A DNA stretch of 12,951 nucleotides, from positions 1 through 12,951 of the forward strand of contig JBGAUK010000098.1 of the NCBI GenBank assembly GCA_044228695.1, given 5' to 3'. Source of the DNA: M0108 sp044228695 (GTDB lineage Bacteria > Pseudomonadota > Gammaproteobacteria > Chromatiales > Chromatiaceae). The notes beneath the pieces were generated by a model. That model saw only the letters and a program-made list of their open reading frames with translations. It did not search any database and was not told where the DNA came from. Made by a program: the position numbers and the translations under genes. Below, piece by piece: positions 5,853 through 12,874 of this stretch; positions within the stretch are counted from its first letter, which is position 1, and every line of letters starts with the position of its first letter.

Positions 5853-5864
5853 TGGGTATACAAT
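5853..5864 (+). promoter_or_regulatory. Probable -10 region of the yebC-ruv operon
   Basis: TGGGTATACAAT includes TATACA and TACAAT, the latter matching the sigma-70 -10 consensus at five of six positions. It lies about 35 bases before the yebC start. The identical 12-mer precedes the adaptor gene on the minus strand at 12833-12844. No clear -35 is visible. Confidence 0.45.
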
Positions 5865-5897
5865 GCCGCCCATTCAGGCATTCTGGAGGAGAGATAC

Positions 5898-6650
5898 ATG
5901 GCCGGTCATAGTAAATGGGCCAATATCAAGCATCGCAAGGCGGCGCAGGACAAGAAGCGCGGCTCGATGTGGACCAAGCTGATCCGCGAGGTCACGGTGG
6001 CGGCGCGGGAGGGCGGCGCCGATCCGGGGATGAACCCGCGCCTGCGCCTGGCCATGGACAAGGCCTTCACCGCCAACATGCCCCGGGACACGGTGGAGCG
6101 CGCCATCAAGCGCGGCGCCGGGGGCACCGAGGGCGAGCAGTACGAGGAAATCCGCTACGAGGGTTACGGCCCCGGCGGGGTGGCGGTGATGGTCGATTGC
6201 ATGACCGATAACCGCAACCGCACCGCCGCCGACGTGCGTCATGCCTTTTCCAAGTATGGCGGCAACCTGGGTACCGGTGGCTCAGTGGCCTACCTCTTCA
6301 CCAAGCAGGGGATGATCAGCTTCCCGCCCGGGGTGGACGAGGATGCCCTGATGGAGGCGTCCCTGGAGGCGGGCGCCGAGGACGTGGTCAGCAATGCGGA
6401 CGGCTCCCTGGATGTCATCATGACGCCCGAGGATTTCGGGGCCGTGCGCGATGCCCTCACCGCCGCCGGCTTCGCCAAGGGTGAGGGCGATATCACCTAC
6501 AACGCCTCGACCCAGGCCACCCTGGACGACCGCGACACGGTCGAGAAGCTGCTCAAGATGATCGATGCCCTGGAGGACCTGGACGATGTCCAGGAGGTCT
6601 ATTCCAACGCCGACATCCCGGACGCCATCCTGGCCCAACTGGAGGTCTGA
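5898..6650 (+). CDS. yebC: YebC/PmpR family protein
   Basis: The product has 250 residues, the normal length, from an ATG preceded by GGAGGAGAG. It starts with the invariant MAGHSKWANIKHRKAAQD, followed by RGSMWTKLIREVTVAAREGG, NMPRDTVERAIKRG and the YEGYGPGGVAVMV core. The family was long annotated as transcriptional regulators; members have been reported to help ribosomes through proline-rich stretches, so it may act in translation. It is the first gene of a plus-strand cluster with ruvC and ruvA, a widespread arrangement. The frame is open upstream to 5559 inside P2, but that part is a shadow of P2. Confidence 0.97.
   Translation: MAGHSKWANIKHRKAAQDKKRGSMWTKLIREVTVAAREGGADPGMNPRLRLAMDKAFTANMPRDTVERAIKRGAGGTEGEQYEEIRYEGYGPGGVAVMVDCMTDNRNRTAADVRHAFSKYGGNLGTGGSVAYLFTKQGMISFPPGVDEDALMEASLEAGAEDVVSNADGSLDVIMTPEDFGAVRDALTAAGFAKGEGDITYNASTQATLDDRDTVEKLLKMIDALEDLDDVQEVYSNADIPDAILAQLEV
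6641..6646 (+). promoter_or_regulatory. Shine-Dalgarno sequence inside yebC that may define a CTG start for ruvC
   Basis: GGAGGT lies in the last codons of yebC, 6 bases before a CTG at 6653 that is in frame with ruvC. It is the only good ribosome site ahead of the ruvC domain. Confidence 0.45.
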
Positions 6651-6652
6651 TC

Positions 6653-7255
6653 CTGGTCCCCCTCTCGCCCCTGGCTCAACCCCGGGACGCCGCGTCCAGC
6701 CCCCTGCCGATCCAGGGCCGGGCCGCCAGCCGGGCCCTGCGCCATCGTATCCTGGGCATCGATCCCGGCTCCCGCAACACCGGCTTCGGCGTCATCGACA
6801 CGGACGGCCAGCACAGCCTGCGCATCGCCAGCGGCTGCATCCGGGTGGGCGACCAGCCCTGGCCGGACCGGCTGGGGCTCATCTTTGACGCCGTCGCCCA
6901 AGTGGTGGCGGATTATGCCCCCCACGAGATGGCGGTGGAACAGCTCATCTTCGCCCGCGATCCGACGGCCGCCCTCAAGCTGGGCCAGGCCCGCGGCGCC
7001 GTCCTCTGCGCCGGGCTCAAGGCCGGCGTCCAGGTGCACGAATACAGTCCCAAGTCCGTCAAGCTGGCGGTAGTCGGCAGCGGCGGGGCGGAGAAATCTC
7101 AGGTCCAGCACATGGTGCGCATTCTGCTGGCACTCCCGGAGCTGCCGGCGGAGGACGAGGCCGACGCCCTGGCCCTGGCCCTCTGCCACGCCCACTCCAT
7201 GGGCATCCCCGCGCGCCGGCGCGCCGCCGCCTCCTGGCGGGATTTTCGGCCATGA
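6653..7255 (+). CDS. ruvC: Crossover junction endodeoxyribonuclease RuvC
   Basis: RuvC cuts Holliday junctions within the RuvABC complex. The domain is unmistakable: RILGIDPGSRNTGFGVID, MAVEQLIFARDPTAALKLGQ, GSGGAEKSQVQHMV and PAEDEADALALAL. The four acidic catalytic residues are present and keep the E. coli spacing (D7, E66, D138, D141). No ATG, GTG or TTG occurs in frame ahead of the domain. The first is a GTG at 6845, which would delete the first catalytic Asp. The candidates are CTG at 6653, with GGAGGT 6 bases upstream but a 28-residue non-conserved extension, and CTG at 6737, which gives the usual length (172 residues) but has no ribosome site. I chose 6653 on the ribosome site; the domain itself begins near 6746. 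The stop overlaps ruvA (ATGA). Confidence 0.93.
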   Translation: MVPLSPLAQPRDAASSPLPIQGRAASRALRHRILGIDPGSRNTGFGVIDTDGQHSLRIASGCIRVGDQPWPDRLGLIFDAVAQVVADYAPHEMAVEQLIFARDPTAALKLGQARGAVLCAGLKAGVQVHEYSPKSVKLAVVGSGGAEKSQVQHMVRILLALPELPAEDEADALALALCHAHSMGIPARRRAAASWRDFRP

Positions 7256-7854
7256 TCGGACGTCTGCGCGGCGACATCATCGACAAGCGGCCCCCCTGGC
7301 TGCTTCTGGATGTCAACGGGGTCGGCTATGAGCTGGAGGCCCCCATGTCCACCTTTTACGACCTGCCCGCCGTGGGCGCGACCGTCACCTTGGTGACCCA
7401 CCTGGCGGTGCGCGAGGACGCCCACACCCTCTATGGCTTTCTGCGCGAGGCCGACCGCGCCCTGTTTCGGGACCTCCTCAAGGTCACCGGTGTCGGGGCA
7501 CGCATGGCCCTGGCCATCCTGTCCGGCATGGATGCCCGCCGCTTCGCGCAATGCGTCGAACAGGAGGACCACGTCGCCCTGATGCGCCTGCCCGGCATCG
7601 GCAAAAAGACCGCCGAGCGCCTGGTAATCGAGATGCGCGACCGCGTCGGCGCCCTCGCGGCGGGACTCCCCGCGACCTCCACGGTCCCCGCCTCGCGGGC
7701 CCCGGCGGAGGCCGCTCCCCTGAGCGACGCCATCGCGGCCCTGATCGCCCTGGGCTATCGGCCCTTGGACGCCAACCGCATGGCCCGTGCCGCCGATGAC
7801 GGTACCAAGACCTCCGAGGAGATCATCCGCGCCGCGCTGCGGGGGGTGGCATGA
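7252..7854 (+). CDS. ruvA: Holliday junction branch migration protein RuvA
   Basis: The product has 200 residues, the normal length. The N-terminal OB fold opens with MIGRLRGDIIDKRPPWLLLD and includes VNGVGYELEAP. Two helix-hairpin-helix motifs follow, LLKVTGVGARMALAILSG (about 75-92) and LPGIGKKTAERLVIEM (about 113-128). A flexible Ala/Pro-rich linker (about 133-156) leads to the C-terminal RuvB-binding domain (about 157-197). RuvA tetramers hold the junction for RuvB-driven migration and RuvC cleavage. The ATG overlaps the ruvC stop as ATGA, which implies coupled translation. ruvB does not follow within the window, although it commonly does in related bacteria. Confidence 0.98.
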   Translation: MIGRLRGDIIDKRPPWLLLDVNGVGYELEAPMSTFYDLPAVGATVTLVTHLAVREDAHTLYGFLREADRALFRDLLKVTGVGARMALAILSGMDARRFAQCVEQEDHVALMRLPGIGKKTAERLVIEMRDRVGALAAGLPATSTVPASRAPAEAAPLSDAIAALIALGYRPLDANRMARAADDGTKTSEEIIRAALRGVA

Positions 7855-7925
7855 AGCCTGATCCCCAGACCGCCCCAGCGGAACCCTCCGGATTCACGCC
7901 TCACCTCTGGAAACCTCTGCCATGA
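7851..7925 (+). CDS. Possible 24-residue ORF bridging ruvA and the dioxygenase gene
   Basis: ATG at 7851 overlaps the ruvA stop (ATGA), and the TGA at 7923-7925 overlaps the dioxygenase start (ATGA at 7922-7925). The product is proline-rich: MKPDPQTAPAEPSGFTPHLW and then KPLP. No family is recognised. It may be a real small protein, a coupling leader or chance; the double overlap is the only support. Confidence 0.3.
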   Translation: MKPDPQTAPAEPSGFTPHLWKPLP

Positions 7926-8530
7926 CCCCCATCGATCGCGACATCATCCCCCTACCGAGCATCCGCGAGGTCAAACCCGGGAGCTTCATCTTCGCCCGCT
8001 CCAATGCCCTGCCGCCGAGCTTTTGCGATGAGGTGATCGCACGTTTCGAGGCCCACCCGGAGCAGCAGCACGAGGGGCGCATCGGCCAGGTTCAGGCCAA
8101 GGATCTGGCCATCAAGGCCACGACGGATCTGGTGGTCAGCGATAAGGATGACTGGCAGGATGTGGACCAGATGTTCTTCCGCTCCCTGGCTGCCGCCCTG
8201 CGGGAGTTTCGCGAGACCTATCCCTATTTCAAGGGGCCCTTCAAGGATATGGGCTATCAGGTCCAGCGTTATCAGGCCGGGGAGTACTATCACTGGCATA
8301 TCGACGGCGGCAGCCACGAATTCAGCCAGCGCCAACTCGTCGCCCTCTGGTATCTCAATGAGGTGCCCGGCCCCGGCGGCGAGACCCAGTTCGCCTACCA
8401 GGAGGTCAGCATCAGGCCCGAGCGCGGCACCCTGGTCCTCTTCCCCCCCTTCTGGACCCACGAACACCGTGCCGCTCGCCTGGAGGCGGGGGTGAAATAC
8501 ATCGCCACCACCTGGGTCGTCTTCGCTTGA
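7922..8530 (+). CDS. 2-oxoglutarate/Fe(II)-dependent dioxygenase, prolyl 4-hydroxylase-like
   Basis: The product has 202 residues with a complete iron-binding set for the superfamily. HxD is at residues 126-128 in YYHWHIDGG, the distal His is at 180 or 182 in FPPFWTHEH, and the 2-oxoglutarate-binding basic residue is Lys192 in GVKYIATTW. The segment QVQRYQAGEYYHWHIDGG is typical of bacterial P4H-type enzymes, as is LVALWYLNEVPGPGGETQF. The enzyme should be a soluble cytoplasmic hydroxylase; its substrate is unknown. It sits where ruvB is often found, coupled through a short ORF to ruvA, so a link to translation or nucleic acids is possible but unproven. PiuC-type iron-uptake hydroxylases are an alternative relative. 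Confidence 0.9.
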   Translation: MTPIDRDIIPLPSIREVKPGSFIFARSNALPPSFCDEVIARFEAHPEQQHEGRIGQVQAKDLAIKATTDLVVSDKDDWQDVDQMFFRSLAAALREFRETYPYFKGPFKDMGYQVQRYQAGEYYHWHIDGGSHEFSQRQLVALWYLNEVPGPGGETQFAYQEVSIRPERGTLVLFPPFWTHEHRAARLEAGVKYIATTWVVFA

Positions 8531-8557
8531 GCCCGTTGGCCGTCCCCGGTAGATGGC

Positions 8558-8601
8558 GGCGGGGTAGCACGGGACTCGGGTAGGGGCGGTGCTATCCCGT
8601 C
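8558..8601. terminator. Hairpin between convergent genes, possible bidirectional terminator
   Basis: GGGGTAGCAC (8561-8570) pairs with GTGCTATCCC (8589-8598) with one G-T, and the stem extends by about three pairs to 8558 and 8601 with another G-T. The loop is about 18 bases. It lies in the 75-base gap between the dioxygenase and slt, which converge. There is no T tract on either strand, so intrinsic termination is uncertain. Confidence 0.4.
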
Positions 8602-8605
8602 CGGT

Positions 8606-10645
8606 TCAGCCCCCCGGTATGGGCGGCAGGAGCTCGGACAGGCGCCCCGGCTCCAACCCCAGGCGGGCCCGGTAGATGATGCGGTAGGCCAGGACCCGCT
8701 CGACATAACCCCGGGTTTCGGCGAAGGGAATGGCGACAATCCAGAGGTCCGCCTCGGTGCAGGCCTCCGGCAGCCAGCGGGCCACCCGGTGGGGCCCGGC
8801 GTTATAGGCGGCGGTGGCCAGGGCCGGGTGGCCGAAGCGGTCCCGCATCCGCGCGAGATAAGTGCTCCCCAGGTTGATGTTGCGTTCCGGTTCCAGGATG
8901 GCGCCGCGCCCCGGCGCCGGCTCACCGGTCGCGACCGCCAGTTCCTTAGCGGTACCGGGCATGAGTTGCATCAGCCCCAGGGCCCCGGCCTGGGAGGCGA
9001 CCGTGGGATTGAAGACGCTCTCCTGGCGGATGACGCCATAGATCCAGTCCTCGGGTAGTCCCGTCTGCCAGGCCTGGTCCGCCACCAAGTCGCGATAGGC
9101 GAGGGGAAAGCGCAGTTCGAGATCGTCCCAGTAGTCGGTCCGGGCCAGGGTAAAAATCGCCTGGTCATGCCAACCCAGCCCGGCGGCCAGGGTGGCGGCG
9201 GCCTGCAGATCGGGGGCATCCAGGTCGCGGGTCAGGGTGCGCCACTCCCGGCGCATGTCCGCGTCCCGGCCCAGGCGCTGGAGTTCCCGAATCCGCTCCA
9301 GGGCGGGCGCGGTGGCGAGGCGGCCCTGGCGCTCGGGCTCGGCGGGTACCGGGCGCGACGCCAGGGGATAGGGGAGCTCGAGCCGGTCGGCCGCCAGCAG
9401 GCCCCAGAGGCTGCGTTGGCCCGCCGCGGCCGCGAAGCTCTCCCGGGCGGCAGCTTCCCGACCCAAGGCGGCCTCGGCGCGCCCCTGCCAGTAGAGCCAG
9501 CGATCACGCTTCTCCATCTGGTCGGGCATGCGCCGCACCCACTCCGCCACTCGCGCCCAGTCCCGCTGGCCAATGGCTGCCCGCAGGCGCCGCTCCTGGG
9601 CCTCCAAATTTTGGTTATGCGCCGCCATCCGGTCCCAGATCGCCAGCCCTCGCGGGCCATCGACCGGGGTGAGGGCCTGGCCCACCGCCGCATGGGCGCG
9701 ATCCCAGGCCAGGGGGTCCGGCTCCAGGGCGGCCAGCTTGGACTCCAGGGCGGCGGCGGCTTGTTCGGGCTGAACTCCGGCAAGCTTGAGGATGCCAATG
9801 GCCAGGATCGCTGCCGCCAGGTGAGGTGGGACCGGGTTGGCGCCCGCTGGGGTGCTGGGCCGGGCCCTATTCTGGGCATTGGCCCGGGCGCTCGGTGGGG
9901 TGGTGTTCGCCTGGCCGTCCGCTCCTGCCGGTTCCGGCAGGGGTTCCAGTACCCGGGCCGGGCGAGCCAGCACCGCCAGCCCGTAGTCGAGCCAAGGTCG
10001 CTCCGTCGCCGGCAGCCAGGTGCCCAGGTGGCGGGCCAGTTCCGCCTCCCCCGCCTCCAGGGCCAGCCGGATCCGCCGCCAGAGCAAGTCTCCGGTCAGC
10101 CCGCCCTGGGCCCGCCAGACCTCGAAGAGAGGATCGCAGGCCTCCGGTTGGGAGCTGGGCTTCAGCCAGAGGGGCTCCAGCCGGGCGGCGACGAGGGCCT
10201 GATCCGCCGCTCCCGTCTTGATCAAGGCGCGCAGGTAGAGACAGCGCCGCTCCACCGAGTCATCCTCCTCCCGGTAGATCCGCGCCAGATCCGCCCAGCG
10301 CCCGGCTTGGGCGAGGCGCTTGACATAGGCTGCGCGCAGCCGCTCCGCCAGGGGGGTATCCGGGAACTCTGCCAGGAAGGTCTCGATGGCGGCATCCGGA
10401 GCGGCTTGGGGATCACCCACCTCGACAAAACGCAGGTATGGATACAGCGGATAGTCCCGGAGTTGGTCCCGCAGGGTCTCGAAGGTGGGGCGGTCACCGC
10501 TCTTCAGGGCCCGCTCGGCCCGAAGGAAGGCGGACCGGTCGGCTTTGCGGTCGGCATCCTGGCCTCGGGCGGTGGGCGATACCGTCATGGCCGCTATCAG
10601 CAGTATCCATAAGGCCTTGGGCCCTATGAAGGCAAGACGGGACAT
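8606..10645 (-). CDS. slt: Soluble lytic murein transglycosylase (Slt70-like)
   Basis: The product has 679 residues from the ATG at 10645, which has AAGGAGA 5 bases upstream. An earlier in-frame ATG at 10699 would add 18 residues before the signal peptide and lacks a site. A signal peptide (about residues 1-29, MSRLAFIGPKALWILLIAAM then TVSPTARGQ) sends it to the periplasm. A long alpha-helical superhelix follows, and then the catalytic domain with VIRQESVFNPTVASQAGALG, LMQLMPGTAKELA and AYNAGPHRVARWL. The catalytic Glu is about residue 542 in RQES. The enzyme cleaves the glycan strand between MurNAc and GlcNAc and forms anhydro-MurNAc ends. An Ala/Pro/Asn-rich insert at about 235-275 makes it somewhat longer than E. 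coli Slt70. Confidence 0.95.
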   Translation of the reverse strand: MSRLAFIGPKALWILLIAAMTVSPTARGQDADRKADRSAFLRAERALKSGDRPTFETLRDQLRDYPLYPYLRFVEVGDPQAAPDAAIETFLAEFPDTPLAERLRAAYVKRLAQAGRWADLARIYREEDDSVERRCLYLRALIKTGAADQALVAARLEPLWLKPSSQPEACDPLFEVWRAQGGLTGDLLWRRIRLALEAGEAELARHLGTWLPATERPWLDYGLAVLARPARVLEPLPEPAGADGQANTTPPSARANAQNRARPSTPAGANPVPPHLAAAILAIGILKLAGVQPEQAAAALESKLAALEPDPLAWDRAHAAVGQALTPVDGPRGLAIWDRMAAHNQNLEAQERRLRAAIGQRDWARVAEWVRRMPDQMEKRDRWLYWQGRAEAALGREAAARESFAAAAGQRSLWGLLAADRLELPYPLASRPVPAEPERQGRLATAPALERIRELQRLGRDADMRREWRTLTRDLDAPDLQAAATLAAGLGWHDQAIFTLARTDYWDDLELRFPLAYRDLVADQAWQTGLPEDWIYGVIRQESVFNPTVASQAGALGLMQLMPGTAKELAVATGEPAPGRGAILEPERNINLGSTYLARMRDRFGHPALATAAYNAGPHRVARWLPEACTEADLWIVAIPFAETRGYVERVLAYRIIYRARLGLEPGRLSELLPPIPGG

Positions 10646-10985
10646 GGGGGTCTCCTTTGAACTGAGCCCCATTTTTGGGAAGGGCGGCCCATTTTGCAAG
10701 TTGTGACTATTTCCTACTCATCTGTGTTCCAGGCCTCTTTTTCCGAACCACCCATCAGCCCGAGCTCTGCCGTGAGTGACCTAACCAGGCGGTGAACAGT
10801 CCTCATGGCCATCGGCAAGCAGGAATCGGTGTTGGCTGAAGAGGTTGCGCAACCGTGGTCGATGCAAGAGGCAGTGAGCTCGTTTGATGTTGCAGAGGGG
10901 GCGCCCACAATCGTGTAAATCGAATCTGTAAATTACGATCCGCACGAAAAAATCATAAGGCCATGCCGCCGGCTCCTCTGCCTCA
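10646..10985. other. 340-bp gene-poor stretch between slt and the ABC ATPase
   Basis: No gene is supported here. Minus-strand frames at 10714-10908 and 10781-11038 are open but have no recognised motif, and the second overlaps the ATPase coding end. GC is lower than in the flanks. A run of six T on the minus strand (10947-10952) follows a GC-rich, weakly self-pairing segment just after the ATPase stop and could end that transcript. A permease gene would be expected here after adaptor and ATPase, but none is visible, not even as a clear fragment. Confidence 0.5.
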
Positions 10986-11654
10986 TCAGGTTTCGGGAAG
11001 GATGGCACCGTCATCCATGCGGATACGCCGCTGGGCACGGGCGCCGAGTTCGGCGTCGTGAGTGACGATCAGCAAGGTCAGGCCCTGGGCGTTGAGGGCC
11101 TCCAGGGTCTCCATCACCTCGCGGCCGGAGGCGCGGTCCAGGTTGCCGGTGGGCTCGTCGGCCAGGATGAGGCTTGGTGCCATGATGGTGGCGCGGGCGA
11201 TAGCAACGCGCTGGCGCTGTCCGCCGGAAAGCTGATCGGGGCGGTGGTGGGCGCGATCCGCCAGGCCCACCGCCGCCAGGATGCGGGTGACCCGCTCCCG
11301 GCGCTGGGCGGGCGCCAGGCCCGCCAGGACCAACGGTAGCTCTACATTCTCCGCCGCCGACAGGCGCGGGATCAGGTGGAAGGACTGGAAGACGAAGCCG
11401 ATGCGGTCGCGCCGGAGTTGGGCGCGGTGCTCCTCGTTGATCTCGGTGGTCTCCTGGCCGTCGAGGCGATAGTGGCCGCTGTCCGGTCGGTCCAGCAGGC
11501 CGAGGATGTGCAGCAGGGTGCTCTTGCCCGAGCCCGAGGGGCCCATGATGGCGGCGTATTCGCCATCGGCGAAGGTGAGATCGATGGCGCGCAGGGCGTG
11601 GACCGGCTGGCCACCCACCAGGAAGGTGCGAGAAACTCCCGCGATCTCGATCAT
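10986..11654 (-). CDS. MacB/LolD-type ABC transporter ATPase
   Basis: The product has 222 residues, normal for a stand-alone ATPase of this class. Motifs in order: Walker A GPSGSGKST (38-46), Q-loop Gln90 in FVFQSFHLIPRLSAAENVELP, signature LSGGQRQRV (142-150), Walker B LILADE with catalytic Glu167, and H-loop His199 in LLIVTHD. The FQSFHLIPxLxAxENVxLP stretch is typical of MacB/LolD/FtsE-like proteins. It powers an FtsX-fold permease from the cytoplasmic side. Its start overlaps the adaptor stop (ATGA), so the two genes are coupled. No permease follows. Its C-terminus is almost identical to the ATPase fragment at 1-73, so it may pair with, or descend from, the P1/P2 exporter locus. Confidence 0.95.
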   Translation of the reverse strand: MIEIAGVSRTFLVGGQPVHALRAIDLTFADGEYAAIMGPSGSGKSTLLHILGLLDRPDSGHYRLDGQETTEINEEHRAQLRRDRIGFVFQSFHLIPRLSAAENVELPLVLAGLAPAQRRERVTRILAAVGLADRAHHRPDQLSGGQRQRVAIARATIMAPSLILADEPTGNLDRASGREVMETLEALNAQGLTLLIVTHDAELGARAQRRIRMDDGAILPET

Positions 11655-12802
11655 GGGGCCGGCTCGCCCAGAATGGCACGGGCGCCGTCCACCACCCCGT
11701 CCTGATCACTGGAGAGGACGACCAGTGCGCCGGGCTCGATCCCCCCGGTGATCTGGGTCTGCTCCCAGTTGGCCAGGCCGGTCTGGACGGCGCGCTGACG
11801 TAGCCGGCTGGCCGCTTGGTCCAGAATCAGGAGGGTCCCGTCGGGCTTGAGGGCGGCGGTCGGCACCCGCAGGACGCCCTCGCGGCGTTCGACCAGGATC
11901 TCGACGTCGGCGCTGTAGCCGGCCAGCCAGGCCAGTTCCGCTGGCGGATCAATGATCTCGACCTCGACCTCCAGGGTACGGGCCTGCTTCTCGGCGTCGA
12001 GAACATAGGGGGCCAGGCGCCGCACCCGAGCGGGGAAGACGCGATCGCCAAAGGCGTCCAGGGTGACGCGGACCTCGGCCCCGGTCCGCACCTTGGCGGC
12101 GTCCACCTCGTCGATGGGGGCCGAGACATAGTGACAGGCGTCGTCGATGAGATCGACCGCCGGGGGGGTGGGGATGCCAGGGGGCGAGGGGGTGGCATAT
12201 TCGCTCAGCTCGCCGGAGACCTCCGCGACGATGCCAGCGAAGGGGGCGGTCAGCCGGGTCTTGGCCAGATTGGCCTGGGCGAGGCCGATCTGGGCGGCGC
12301 TGACCCGGGCCGTGGCCGCCGCCGCCTCGCAGTCGGCGCGACCGGCCTTGGCGCCGGTGATGGCGCGGTCCAGGAGTTCCTCCGAGGTCAGGTGGCGCTG
12401 CTGCAGCTTGACCTGACGCGCGGCCTCGCGCTCGGCATTCTCGGCGTTGAGGCAGGCGGAGCGGGCCCGGGCCTCGGCGGCGTCCGCCTCCCGCTCCGCC
12501 AGGGTGACCTGGGCGGCGAGGTCGTCGTTCCAGAGTTCGAGCAGCAGATCACCGGCCTTGACCCGATCCCCCTCGCGTACCGCCAGAGTCTTGATTTGAC
12601 CGCCGATGCTCGGCGCCAGTCGCGCCCGGCGGCAGGCCTTGAGGGTCCCCGCCCGGGTGTTGGCGACGATCTCTTCCACCGTCCCCAGGGCCGCCGCTTG
12701 CGCCTTGACGACTACCGGTTCGGGTTCGCGCAGATACCACCAGACCCCCAGGCCAGCGGCGGCCAGGGCGAGCGGCACCCAAGTGCGGGCGGAAAACGGC
12801 AT
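11651..12802 (-). CDS. Periplasmic adaptor (membrane fusion) protein, MacA/HlyD-like
   Basis: The product has 383 residues. One N-terminal membrane anchor (about 8-24, VPLALAAAGLGVWWYL) leaves the rest in the periplasm. A first lipoyl half-motif (about 60-92, with IGGQIKTLAVREGDRVKAGD) is followed by an Ala/Glu/Arg-rich coiled coil (about 96-180). The second lipoyl half comes next (LTAPFAGIVAEVSGELSEYA, about 184-203), then a beta-barrel and a membrane-proximal domain. Adaptors of this type link an inner-membrane ABC permease to an outer-membrane channel such as TolC. GGAG lies about 9 bases before the ATG. The order adaptor-ATPase fits a MacAB-like exporter, but here the ATPase and permease functions are on separate proteins. 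Substrate unknown. Confidence 0.92.
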   Translation of the reverse strand: MPFSARTWVPLALAAAGLGVWWYLREPEPVVVKAQAAALGTVEEIVANTRAGTLKACRRARLAPSIGGQIKTLAVREGDRVKAGDLLLELWNDDLAAQVTLAEREADAAEARARSACLNAENAEREAARQVKLQQRHLTSEELLDRAITGAKAGRADCEAAAATARVSAAQIGLAQANLAKTRLTAPFAGIVAEVSGELSEYATPSPPGIPTPPAVDLIDDACHYVSAPIDEVDAAKVRTGAEVRVTLDAFGDRVFPARVRRLAPYVLDAEKQARTLEVEVEIIDPPAELAWLAGYSADVEILVERREGVLRVPTAALKPDGTLLILDQAASRLRQRAVQTGLANWEQTQITGGIEPGALVVLSSDQDGVVDGARAILGEPAP

Positions 12803-12832
12803 GGTGACGATCTCCGTAAAGCGTGAGAGGTG

Positions 12833-12844
12833 ATTGTATACCCA
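12833..12844 (-). promoter_or_regulatory. Probable -10 region of the adaptor-ATPase operon
   Basis: On the minus strand this reads TGGGTATACAAT, the same 12-mer that precedes yebC (5853-5864). It lies about 30 bases before the adaptor start. No clear -35 is visible. Confidence 0.45.
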
Positions 12845-12874
12845 GCGCGGGTCACGCTTCGGCCTCTGGCGGGA

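Noticed and set aside
9167..10612. Long plus-strand open frame of 481 codons
   Set aside because: It is the mirror of slt in high-GC DNA. The translation is Gly/Arg/Pro/Gln-rich with no motif, while the minus strand encodes a complete transglycosylase with signal peptide and catalytic motifs.
10714..11038. Overlapping minus-strand ORFs between slt and the ATPase
   Set aside because: No motif, no ribosome site, and one overlaps the end of the ATPase gene.
11816..12826. Plus-strand open frame of 336 codons
   Set aside because: It is antisense to the adaptor gene, of low complexity, and has no recognisable domain.
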